Origin: JANOBJ01 sp031411575
GTDB taxonomy: Bacteria; Pseudomonadota; Gammaproteobacteria; Burkholderiales; Burkholderiaceae_C
DNA: 24,393 bases
Assembly (NCBI GenBank): GCA_031411575.1
Contig: JANOBJ010000280.1
Location: forward strand, 1 to 24,393
Direction of reading: 5' to 3'
Under the pieces are notes generated by a model. That model saw only the letters and a list, made by a program, of their open reading frames with translations, did no database searches and was not told the origin of the DNA. Below, piece by piece: positions 8,087 through 16,300 of the stretch (positions within the stretch are counted from its first letter, which is position 1; each line of letters starts with the position of its first letter). The position numbers were made by a program, and so were the translations under genes.

Positions 8087-8937
8087 GCAAGCGCATCACC
8101 TGGCGCTCGGTCACCGCCGAAGCCAAGTTGCTGCTGATCGGCATCCCGGTGTTCCTGTGGACGATCATTCCGGTCTACCACATGTTCCTGTTCGCGATCT
8201 CCGAGCGCGATTCGGCCACCTCTGGCCGGCTGTGGCCCAAAAACCCGACGCTGCAGAACTTCGACACCGTGTTCAACCAGAAGCATTTCTATCTCGGGCA
8301 CTTCTGGCAACAACTGGGCAACTCGCTGTTCATCGCCGTAGCCGTGGGGCTGATTACCCTGATTGTGGCCACCACGGCCGCGTTCGCCATCAGCCGGCTG
8401 CGGGTGCGGGGCGGGCGTACGGTGCTCAACATGGCTCTGTTCACGTACTTCATCCCCGCTGCGTTCCTGGCGGTGCCGATGTACAAGACCATGGCGAACT
8501 ACGGTCTGCTCAACAACCAATGGTCGCTGATCCTGGCGATGGTCACGATCGCTTCGCCCTACTGCATCTGGGTGCTCAAGCAGGCCTCTGACAAGCTGCC
8601 CTACGAACTGGACGAGGCGGCGCGCATGGACGGTGCTACGCCGGTGCAGCTGTTCCGGCTGGTGTACCTCCCGCTGATGGTGCCTTCGATGGTGGCGGTG
8701 GGTACCTATGCCTTGCTGCTGGCGTGGAACGAGTACCTCTATGCCTTCCTGCTGCTGTCGAACGAAACCGACATAACGCTCGGCGTGGCGCTGGGCAATT
8801 TCCTGGCAGCTGATGATTCGCCATGGGAACTGCTGATGGCAACGGGTTTCGTCTATGCGTTGCCGCCGGCGGCGATCTACTACGCATTCAAGCGCTACAT
8901 GGTCGGTGGCCTCACGGCGGGCGCCGTGAAAAGCTAA
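8083..8937 (+). CDS. ABC sugar transporter permease, MalG/UgpE-like
   Basis: Second inner-membrane permease, 284 residues, with about six transmembrane segments. The EAA loop is YELDEAARMDGATPVQLFRL. The N-terminus (hydrophobic stretch, then a periplasmic segment before the transport domain) is the usual MalG/UgpE layout. The start overlaps the previous stop by four bases, suggesting coupled translation and equal stoichiometry. The ATPase gene begins 12 nt downstream. Confidence 0.93.
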   Translation: MSKRITWRSVTAEAKLLLIGIPVFLWTIIPVYHMFLFAISERDSATSGRLWPKNPTLQNFDTVFNQKHFYLGHFWQQLGNSLFIAVAVGLITLIVATTAAFAISRLRVRGGRTVLNMALFTYFIPAAFLAVPMYKTMANYGLLNNQWSLILAMVTIASPYCIWVLKQASDKLPYELDEAARMDGATPVQLFRLVYLPLMVPSMVAVGTYALLLAWNEYLYAFLLLSNETDITLGVALGNFLAADDSPWELLMATGFVYALPPAAIYYAFKRYMVGGLTAGAVKS

Positions 8938-8949
8938 GGAAGAATAGAA

Positions 8950-10020
<1,071 letters not shown>

Positions 10021-10036
10021 GGCCAGTCCGGTAACC

Positions 10037-10567
10037 ATGGAATCGCGTGCGTGGGTGGTGATGGGTGTCAGCGGCTGCGGAAAAAGTACCGTAGGCCGCC
10101 TCTTGGCGGGCGCGCTAGGCGTTGACTTTCTCGAAGGCGACCAGCTGCATTCCCCGCAAAATATCGCACGCATGGCGGCTGGAACGGCCCTGACGGACGA
10201 GAACCGCCAGGAATGGCTTCAGACGATTTCTGGTGCGCTCGTTGGCGCCATGGCGACGGGCAGGGGGCTGGTGGTGTCCTGCTCCGCGCTGAAGCGCTCA
10301 TACCGGGATATCCTGCGCCAGGGCGCGCCTGAACTCAGGTTTGTGCATCTGCATGGCGACTACGATTTGCTCGCTCAGCGCATGGCAGAGCGCGAGGGGC
10401 ATTACATGCCCGCCTCGTTGCTTGACAGCCAGTTCGCCATCCTCGAGATCCCCGGCCCCGATGAACATGCGGTCACGGTGGATGTGGCGCTGGCACCGGA
10501 AACTATTGTGCAATCCATCTTGTCGGCCGCTGGACAGAGCGCCGCAGCTGAAAGCCGCCTGCCATGA
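10037..10567 (+). CDS. gntK: Gluconokinase
   Basis: Cytoplasmic kinase of 176 residues (E. coli GntK about 175) that makes 6-phosphogluconate from gluconate and ATP. The P-loop GVSGCGKST is at 10-18, followed by the family blocks EGDQLHSPQNIARM, LTDENRQEWL, SCSALKRSYRD and, near the C-terminus, ASLLDSQFAILE. The ATG at 10037 gives the canonical N-terminus; the same frame stays open upstream inside the ATPase gene but reads as non-family sequence. Its TGA overlaps the idnO ATG (10564-10567), so the two enzymes acting on gluconate are likely coupled. Confidence 0.95.
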   Translation: MESRAWVVMGVSGCGKSTVGRLLAGALGVDFLEGDQLHSPQNIARMAAGTALTDENRQEWLQTISGALVGAMATGRGLVVSCSALKRSYRDILRQGAPELRFVHLHGDYDLLAQRMAEREGHYMPASLLDSQFAILEIPGPDEHAVTVDVALAPETIVQSILSAAGQSAAAESRLP

Positions 10568-11334
10568 TCACACCACAAACGTTTCGACTCGATGCTCGGC
10601 TGGCGCTCGTCACCGGCTCGTCCAGTGGTATTGGCCTGGCACTGGCGCGTGGTCTGGGGCAATCCGGCGCCAGCGTGGTGTTGAATGGGCGGAACCCGGC
10701 CAAGCTTGAGGCTGCGGCAACCGCGTTGCGTGCCGAGGGATTGTCTGTCCACACTAGGGCGTTTGACGTAACCCAGGGAGCTGAGGTGCAGGCTGCTGTC
10801 GCAGCCATTGAGCATGAACTCGGCCCGATTGAAATCCTCGTCAACAACGCCGGCATGCAGCGGCGTGCCCCGCTGCACGAATTCGCCGAGGCCGACTGGC
10901 ATGAACTCATGCGAACCAATGTGGACAGCGTGTTCCTGGTCGGGCAGGCGGTTGCGCGCCAGATGATTCCCCGCGGCAGGGGCAGGATCATCAACATTTG
11001 CTCGGTGCAGAGCGAACTCGGTCGTCCGGGGATCGCGCCCTATACGGCGAGCAAGGGAGCGGTCAAGATGCTGACCAAGGGCATGGCGATTGACTGGGGT
11101 CCGCACGGCCTGAATGTCAACGGATTGGGGCCGGGTTACTTCAAAACGGAACTGACTGAAAAACTGGTGGCCGATGAACAGTTCACCGCCTGGCTGGTGG
11201 GTCGCACGCCCAGCCGGCGCTGGGGTGACGTTGAAGAGCTGGCCGGTGCCGCTGTTTTTCTGGCGAGCGATGCCTCGCGCTTTGTCAATGGGCATATTCT
11301 TTATGTGGATGGTGGCGTGACGGCCACGCTCTGA
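10564..11334 (+). CDS. idnO: Gluconate 5-dehydrogenase (5-ketogluconate reductase), SDR family
   Basis: SDR of 256 residues that interconverts 5-keto-D-gluconate and D-gluconate with NAD(P)H. Cofactor motif TGSSSGIG is at 17-24, NNAG at 94-97, and the catalytic residues are Ser147 or Ser150, Tyr160 and Lys164. The stretch INICSVQSELGRPGI and the C-terminal FVNGHILYVDGG are strongly IdnO-like from memory. It sits between gntK (4-nt overlap) and idnD, the same functional trio as in the E. coli idonate pathway. Confidence 0.92.
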   Translation: MITPQTFRLDARLALVTGSSSGIGLALARGLGQSGASVVLNGRNPAKLEAAATALRAEGLSVHTRAFDVTQGAEVQAAVAAIEHELGPIEILVNNAGMQRRAPLHEFAEADWHELMRTNVDSVFLVGQAVARQMIPRGRGRIINICSVQSELGRPGIAPYTASKGAVKMLTKGMAIDWGPHGLNVNGLGPGYFKTELTEKLVADEQFTAWLVGRTPSRRWGDVEELAGAAVFLASDASRFVNGHILYVDGGVTATL

Positions 11335-11381
11335 GCACCACCGCTCCCACGCCTTCAGTCCAACCGATTCAGGAGACCTCC

Positions 11382-12431
11382 ATGCGCGCACTCGTTTGCC
11401 ACGCCCCACTTGATTTGCGGCTCGATGCGTTTGCATCCGAGGTGCCAGGCCCTGCCCAGATGCGGGTACGCGTGGCGTTCGGCGGCATCTGCGGCTCGGA
11501 TTTGCACTACTACCAGCACGGAGGCTTTGGCACCGTGCGCATCAAGGAGCCCATGGTGCTGGGGCATGAGGTGTCGGGCATTGTTGAAAGCCTGGGCAGC
11601 GGTGTGACGGGTTTCAAGGCGGGGGATCGCATTGCCATCTCGCCGTCACGGCCCTGCGGCCTGTGCCGCTATTGCCAGCAGGGCCTGCACAACCACTGCA
11701 TGGACATGAGGTTCTACGGCAGCGCCATGCGCTTTCCGCATGTGCAGGGTGCCTTCCGCCAGACACTGGTGATCGATGCCAGCCAGGCGCACGCGGTAGC
11801 AGACGATCTGCCGCTGACGGAGGCTGCGCTGGCCGAGCCGCTATCGGTAGGCCTGCATGCGATTTCGCGCGCGGGCTCGGTCTTTGGCAAGCGCGTGCTG
11901 GTGACGGGCTGCGGCCCGATCGGTGCCTTGTTGATTGCGGGGCTGCGGCGCGCGGGGGCTGCGCACATCGTGGCCGCCGACCTGGCCGATTTGCCGCTGG
12001 AATGCGCGCGCAAGATGGGGGCGGATGAAACCGTCAACCTGCTGACCCATCCCGATGAGCTGGCGCCCTACGCAGCCAACAAGGGGATGTTTGACGTCAT
12101 GTTTGAGGCCTCTGGCAGCGAGAAGGCTCTGCGCAGTGGCCTGGATCTGGTTTCGCCGCGCAGTGTGATCGTGACGATCGGGCTGGGTGGCGATGTGCAG
12201 CTGCCGCTGAACCAGCTGGTGGGCAAGGAGATTGACTTGCGCGGCACCTTCCGCTTTCATCAAGAGTTCGCCGTGGCGGTTGCCTTTCTCAACCAGCGGC
12301 TGATTGATGGCCGGCCGGTGATCAGCCATGTTGTCGATTTTGACCAGGCCAATGACGCGTTCAAGTTGGCGGGCGACAAGCGGCAGGCCATGAAGGTCCA
12401 GATTGCGTTCGATGGCGCTCCCGTGTCCTGA
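11382..12431 (+). CDS. idnD: L-idonate 5-dehydrogenase, zinc-dependent MDR family
   Basis: Medium-chain alcohol dehydrogenase of 349 residues that oxidises L-idonate to 5-ketogluconate. Catalytic zinc ligands Cys37 (GICGSD), His62 (LGHEVSG) and Glu152 (AEPLSV) are present, and the structural zinc cluster is Cys92, Cys95, Cys98 and Cys106. The nucleotide-binding motif is VTGCGPIG at 174-181. A good ribosome binding site (AGGAGA) precedes the ATG. Other polyol dehydrogenases (sorbitol, threonine) share the fold, but the adjacent idnO and gntK make idonate the natural call. Confidence 0.9.
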   Translation: MRALVCHAPLDLRLDAFASEVPGPAQMRVRVAFGGICGSDLHYYQHGGFGTVRIKEPMVLGHEVSGIVESLGSGVTGFKAGDRIAISPSRPCGLCRYCQQGLHNHCMDMRFYGSAMRFPHVQGAFRQTLVIDASQAHAVADDLPLTEAALAEPLSVGLHAISRAGSVFGKRVLVTGCGPIGALLIAGLRRAGAAHIVAADLADLPLECARKMGADETVNLLTHPDELAPYAANKGMFDVMFEASGSEKALRSGLDLVSPRSVIVTIGLGGDVQLPLNQLVGKEIDLRGTFRFHQEFAVAVAFLNQRLIDGRPVISHVVDFDQANDAFKLAGDKRQAMKVQIAFDGAPVS

Positions 12432-12464
12432 CCCGGCATTGCACCACCTTTCAAGGGAGCCCCT

Positions 12465-12848
12465 GTGTCCGACTTCACCAAAGTGATCCTGTTCACCGAT
12501 GCCGACGGCCGCGCCCGCTTTCGCGAGGAGCAGCTTGCGCTACGGCAAGGAACGCCCGGTTCCATGCTGTCAGAGGTATTTGCTTCGGGGGGCTACCAGC
12601 TGCGCCACAGTCCGCTGGGTTTTCGCAGCCAGTTTCACTGCACGGTCACGCCGCAGTGGGTGTTCATTCTGGGCGGTCAAATGGAGATCGGCTTGCAAGG
12701 TGGCGTTTCGCGCGTGTTCAAACCTGGGGAGCACTTTTATTCTGCCGATACCTTGCCGGACGGCGCGGTGTTTGATCCCGCGCTGCATGGGCACTGGAGC
12801 CGGCAGGTTGGGGCTGACCCACTGGTCACGTTGTTTGTCAGAGGCTGA
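12465..12848 (+). CDS. Small cupin-like protein of unknown function
   Basis: A protein of 127 residues beginning with GTG at 12465, with AAGGGAG (12453-12459) as ribosome binding site. The middle (about 38-105) has the short beta-strand, glycine-turn rhythm of a single cupin barrel: FHCTVTPQWVFILGGQMEIG, then a FKPGEHFYSADT turn. The histidine and glutamate spacing of a metal cupin is only partly met, so metal binding is uncertain. It ends the idonate and gluconate cluster, 33 nt after idnD. Comparable small cupins sit in sugar-acid operons and can be isomerases, lactonases or binding proteins; no function is claimed. Confidence 0.75.
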   Translation: MSDFTKVILFTDADGRARFREEQLALRQGTPGSMLSEVFASGGYQLRHSPLGFRSQFHCTVTPQWVFILGGQMEIGLQGGVSRVFKPGEHFYSADTLPDGAVFDPALHGHWSRQVGADPLVTLFVRG

Positions 12849-12859
12849 TTGAGAGGGCT

Positions 12860-12883
12860 GACTGAGGGGCTGACCGCTCAGTC
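12860..12883. terminator. Possible bidirectional hairpin between convergent genes
   Basis: GACTGAG (12860-12866) and CTCAGTC (12877-12883) form a perfect 7-bp stem around a 10-base loop. It sits between the cupin stop (12848) and the stop codon of the leftward gene (12878-12880), which is part of the stem. No T-tract follows on either strand, so intrinsic termination would be weak. Three GGCTGA direct repeats overlap it. Confidence 0.35.
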
Positions 12884-13894
12884 GGGCATTCGCAGGCGCA
12901 GCAGCGCGCGAACAAAACCGTGGTCTGAGCGGACGCGGTCGCGCCCTTCGCTCAGGTGGTCATTGAAGTAGTCCACCCGCTTCACGTCGCCCAGGCTGAA
13001 GCGGCTGCCAGGCACGAACTCTTCACTCACAAAAATTTGATCCAGCACTTCCGGATAGCCCTGGTGGATGTGCGAGTAGGCCACGTCCCGCTTGAGCGCA
13101 CCGTTGCCCTGAATCTCGTAGGCGTTGAACAGGGCCACGTCGCGCGCCGACTTGTCGTAGGCGACTTCTGCCGTGGCGGCGATCATCTGCGTGGTCACGC
13201 TGTGGGGGCCGTCATTGAAATCGCCCATCACCACCAGCGGTTCGTTGGTACGGTGCAGCAGATCGATCACGATGGTCCGCAGCGCGGCGGCCTCCGAGGC
13301 GCGCATGATCAGCGAGCGCAACGTCGCGCGGGCGGTGACGCGCGGGTCGTCCCGGTCTTCCAGCGGGTTGCCCAGCGCGTCCTGCAGCAGCTTGGGACGC
13401 TTGGACTTGAGATGTGCCGTCAGCATGTGCACCGTCTGGCCGTGCTTCATGCGCAGGGTGGTGAGCAACGGCGGGCGCTCGAAGCGGTTGTGTGTGCCGA
13501 TTTCCGGCACCTCCACTGTGTGATTCGGCGGAAACTCAGTGAACGAGCGCAGCTGCAACACCGGCAACCGCGACACCACGCCAACCCGGGGCGTGCCCTG
13601 CGCGCCGTGGCTGGTGGCACTGTTCTCGGCACCTGGTGCTGCAACCGATTGATAGTGCAGCCCGCTGCGACTGACCACGCCCTTCAGGGCCGCCTCGTCC
13701 CAGACTTCCTGCACCGCGAGCACATCGGCGTTGAGGGCGGCAAAGCGGCCGCCGAGCCAGTCCAGCTTGCGCTCGAACTCGGTCTGCGTGTACGCCTCCT
13801 GGTTGATGTAGAAGCTGCGACCCGGGTTGGCCAGATTCAGCACATTGCAGGTCGCCACCATCAGGGTTGCGTAGTTGGCAACAGGTTCTTGCAC
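12878..13894 (-). CDS. Endonuclease/exonuclease/phosphatase (EEP) family protein
   Basis: Metal-dependent phosphodiesterase fold, 338 residues. The EEP active-site series is intact: Asn17 in TCNVLNL, Glu63 in VQEVWDE, the TAHLKSKRP histidine, Asp and Asn in VMGDFND, and SDH near the C-terminus. No signal peptide is visible, so a cytoplasmic role is likely. The substrate could be DNA, RNA or a phosphorylated small molecule. The start is uncertain: the GTG at 13894 has no clear ribosome binding site, and an in-frame ATG at 13861 is the alternative. It lies 13 nt after the atypical SDR gene, probably in one transcript with it. Confidence 0.88.
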   Translation of the reverse strand: MQEPVANYATLMVATCNVLNLANPGRSFYINQEAYTQTEFERKLDWLGGRFAALNADVLAVQEVWDEAALKGVVSRSGLHYQSVAAPGAENSATSHGAQGTPRVGVVSRLPVLQLRSFTEFPPNHTVEVPEIGTHNRFERPPLLTTLRMKHGQTVHMLTAHLKSKRPKLLQDALGNPLEDRDDPRVTARATLRSLIMRASEAAALRTIVIDLLHRTNEPLVVMGDFNDGPHSVTTQMIAATAEVAYDKSARDVALFNAYEIQGNGALKRDVAYSHIHQGYPEVLDQIFVSEEFVPGSRFSLGDVKRVDYFNDHLSEGRDRVRSDHGFVRALLRLRMPD

Positions 13895-13907
13895 GGCGGC
13901 GCCTGTC

Positions 13908-14627
13908 TCAGTAGTGCTGCAACTCGCCGGACAGCAGGACGCGCTTGCCGGGCTGCGAGGCCGGTACGTTGACCAACAGGGCGCGTGCCACCTTGCTGGC
14001 CGGAATGGCGCGGTAGTTGGCGGGAATCAACGGGCCGGTGACCGCCATGGCGGCTTGTGCGATCCGCTCGCCAATACGGGCGGGTTGCTTGAGGGCGCCA
14101 CGGTCGCCGGTCAACAGCGATGGCCGCACGACGACCAGACTGTCAAAGCCCAGACTCGCCACGCAGTTCTCCATCTCGCCCTTGACGTGGTTATAGAAAA
14201 CGCCCGAGCGCGCGTTGGCGCCCATGGCACTCACTACTCCTAAATTAGTAGCACCTGAAGACCGTGCGGCCTGGACTACCGCCACAACAGCACCAAAATC
14301 GATGGCACGGAAGGCCTCTTCGCTGCCGGCGGCCTTGATGGTGGTACCCAGCGCGACATACACATCGTCTACCGCGGGCAGCGCGGGCAGCGCATCGAAA
14401 TCGACCGTGTGGCTGGTCAGCTTGGGGTGGCGCGTGGCCAGTTGGCGGCGGCCAATGGCATGGACCGCCGCATACCGCTCATCGGCCAAAAGACCTTTGA
14501 GAATTTCCTGGCCCACGAGGCCCGAAGCCCCCGCCACCAGAGCGGTTCGGCCGGCCGCCGCCCCGGCCGCGGTCGGCCATGCTGTCGACGCTGGTGCGAA
14601 GGGGGTCGGGCTGTCGCTGTTGTCCAT
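13908..14627 (-). CDS. NAD(P)-binding atypical SDR (TIP30/HIM1-like oxidoreductase)
   Basis: Rossmann-fold protein of about 239 residues. The nucleotide-binding loop is ALVAGASGLVGQ, near residues 29-40 from the chosen start. Further blocks are VDDVYVALGTTIKAAGS, GVVSAMGA and the YxxxK-like YNHVKGEMEN. The last ATG before the Rossmann strand is at 14627 (nearby alternatives at 14633 and 14639). All lie inside the helicase gene, so the two reading frames share about 149 nt. No start codon after the helicase stop would keep the cofactor site. Function within the family ranges from redox enzymes to NADPH sensors, so no substrate is assigned. A palindrome at 14234-14251 is embedded in frame. Confidence 0.8.
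   Translation of the reverse strand: MDNSDSPTPFAPASTAWPTAAGAAAGRTALVAGASGLVGQEILKGLLADERYAAVHAIGRRQLATRHPKLTSHTVDFDALPALPAVDDVYVALGTTIKAAGSEEAFRAIDFGAVVAVVQAARSSGATNLGVVSAMGANARSGVFYNHVKGEMENCVASLGFDSLVVVRPSLLTGDRGALKQPARIGERIAQAAMAVTGPLIPANYRAIPASKVARALLVNVPASQPGKRVLLSGELQHY
14234..14251. repeat. Short AT-rich inverted repeat CTACT(n8)AGTAG
   Basis: CTACT (14234-14238) and AGTAG (14247-14251) flank CCTAAATT. The element is AT-rich within a GC-rich gene and has the same size as the GCTAT-type repeats, so it may be a sequence variant of that class. It encodes part of SSGATNLG. Confidence 0.35.
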
Positions 14628-16080
14628 TGCCATTGCCATTGGTGTTGGAATTGATATTTCTGGGGCTGTTGCCCGTGTCTCCGCCTCCATTGTGCCGTGG
14701 CTGCGACTGCGGTGGGCGCCCGCGCCCCTGCGCCGGTTTTGGAGCGGCGGCGCGCTGGCCTTGCGGCTGGCCACCCCGAGGCGCTCCATCGCGCTGTTTG
14801 TTGTCGCGCATGCGCTGCATCATTTCGGTGCGCGCGGCCTTGGCGGCGGCAGCCATGACGTCGCGGCTGGGCGGCTTGCCAGCGCCACCCCAGATGGTCT
14901 GGCGGCCCATCGCGATGGGCTCGGCCCGCTCGCCGGGCTCGGGACCAAAGCCTTCCACGATGGTCACACCGATCTGCTGCTTGGTGAAGCGCTCGATGTC
15001 CATCATGAACCCTTCTTCGTCCAGGCACACCAGACTCACGGCTTCACCGCTGGCGCCGGCGCGACCGGTACGGCCGATGCGGTGCACGTAGTCTTCACTG
15101 ACGTTGGGGATTTCATAGTTCACCACATGCGGCAGATCGTCGATATCAATGCCGCGGGCGGCGATGTCGGTGGCGACCAAGGCGCGGATGTCACCGCTCT
15201 TGAAGCCCTGAAGCGCCTGGGTGCGGGCAGCCTGGCTCTTGTTGCCGTGCAGGGCCATGGCGTTGATGCCGGCCTTGCTCAGGTACTCGGCCACGTTGTT
15301 GGCGCCAAACTTGGTGCGCGTGAAGACCAGCACCTGGCTCCAGTTGTGCTGCTGGATGATGTGCGCCAGCAAGGCTTTCTTCTTGCCGCGGCCCACCGGG
15401 TGGATGGTCTGCGTGATGCGCTGCACCGTGGTGTTGCGCGGCGTGACCTGGATGCTCTGCGGGTTGCGCAGCAAGCCGCCAGCGAGGTCACGAATATCGT
15501 CGCTGAAGGTGGCCGAGAACAGCAGACTCTGCTTGTCCTTGGGCATCAGCGCGATGATCTTCTTCACGTCATGGATAAAGCCCATGTCGAGCATGCGGTC
15601 GGCTTCGTCGAGCACCAGAATCTGCACGGCCGACAGGTCCAGGAAGCCCTGTTGCTGCAGGTCCAGCAGGCGGCCCGGCGTGGCCACCAGGATGTCCACG
15701 CCGCGCTTGATCTGGGCGATCTGGGGGTTCATGCCGACCCCGCCAAAGATCACGGTGGAGTTCAGCTCGAGGTACTTGCCGTAGGTGCGGATTGATTCCT
15801 CCACCTGCGCGGCGAGTTCGCGGGTGGGCGTAAGCACCAGCGCACGGGTCGCGCGACCGCCAAATTTGCTCTTGCCGGCCGGGCTTGTGCTGAGCTTGTG
15901 CAGCAGCGGCAGGGTGAAGGCCGCTGTCTTGCCGGTGCCCGTTTGGGCGCCGGCCAGCAGGTCATGGCCCTCCAGCACGGCGGGGATGGCCTGTGCCTGG
16001 ATGGGCGTGGGGATTTCGTAACCCTGCTCGTGCACGGCTTTCAGGATGGCAGGAGCCAGGTTCAGATCGTCAAAGTTCAT
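14479..16080 (-). CDS. rhlE: DEAD-box ATP-dependent RNA helicase, RhlE type
   Basis: RNA helicase of 533 residues that remodels RNA duplexes, typically in ribosome assembly, RNA decay and cold adaptation. Motif I AQTGTGKT is at 45-52, motif Ia PTRELA near 85-90, DEAD at 158-161, SAT at 189-191 and motif VI HRIGRTGR at 333-340. The Q-motif glutamine is in PTPIQAQ. A basic, low-complexity tail from about 425 is rich in Gly, Arg, Gln and Asn, including GNGNGQQ and RGRGGGRPNRSGGGGFG, and is expected to bind RNA without fixed structure. The last 149 nt also carry the start of the next gene in another frame. Two perfect stem-loops precede the start codon. Confidence 0.94.
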   Translation of the reverse strand: MNFDDLNLAPAILKAVHEQGYEIPTPIQAQAIPAVLEGHDLLAGAQTGTGKTAAFTLPLLHKLSTSPAGKSKFGGRATRALVLTPTRELAAQVEESIRTYGKYLELNSTVIFGGVGMNPQIAQIKRGVDILVATPGRLLDLQQQGFLDLSAVQILVLDEADRMLDMGFIHDVKKIIALMPKDKQSLLFSATFSDDIRDLAGGLLRNPQSIQVTPRNTTVQRITQTIHPVGRGKKKALLAHIIQQHNWSQVLVFTRTKFGANNVAEYLSKAGINAMALHGNKSQAARTQALQGFKSGDIRALVATDIAARGIDIDDLPHVVNYEIPNVSEDYVHRIGRTGRAGASGEAVSLVCLDEEGFMMDIERFTKQQIGVTIVEGFGPEPGERAEPIAMGRQTIWGGAGKPPSRDVMAAAAKAARTEMMQRMRDNKQRDGAPRGGQPQGQRAAAPKPAQGRGRPPQSQPRHNGGGDTGNSPRNINSNTNGNGNGQQRQPDPLRTSVDSMADRGRGGGRPNRSGGGGFGPRGPGNSQRSFGR

Positions 16081-16086
16081 GATGTG

Positions 16087-16103
16087 GTGCCCGTCCGGGG
16101 CAC
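16087..16103 (-). promoter_or_regulatory. Stem-loop over the ribosome binding region of the helicase gene
   Basis: GTGCCC (16087-16092) and GGGCAC (16098-16103) pair perfectly around a 5-base loop. It starts 6 bases upstream of the rhlE ATG, so the only purine-rich stretch that could serve as Shine-Dalgarno lies in its loop and stem. Folding would hinder initiation. Confidence 0.45.
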
Positions 16104-16121
16104 TGGGAATCGGCCTGTTTC

Positions 16122-16137
16122 GGCGGTGGAAACCGCC
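16122..16137 (-). promoter_or_regulatory. Second leader stem-loop upstream of the helicase gene
   Basis: GGCGGT (16122-16127) and ACCGCC (16132-16137) form a perfect 6-bp stem with a 4-base loop, 18 nt upstream of the first hairpin in the helicase leader. A role in leader regulation is inference. The divergent gap 16081-16300 shows no clear sigma-70 promoter by eye. Confidence 0.35.
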
Positions 16138-16300
16138 AAGCCAGTCAAAGGCAGATGGGATTCAGGAGTGGCGCAAAGTCGCAAGACTTCGGCCCCAGCA
16201 GGGTGCTGGCGTTAAGGACAACTGGAGTCCATAACAGCCCGTATTGTCGCATGAGCCGATAATCGACGCTTTTCCTGCACACCAAACCCTGCTCAAAACC

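Noticed and set aside
12843..12873. Three GGCTGA units as a tandem repeat or CRISPR-like array
   Set aside because: The units are too short and irregularly spaced, and they fall within an ordinary convergent-gene junction.
14215..15795. Open frame of 526 codons on the plus strand
   Set aside because: It is antisense to the DEAD-box helicase and the atypical SDR and has no family motif.
16244..16300. Upstream TTG start for EttA
   Set aside because: The 19 extra residues do not belong to the strongly conserved EttA N-terminus, which begins at 16301.
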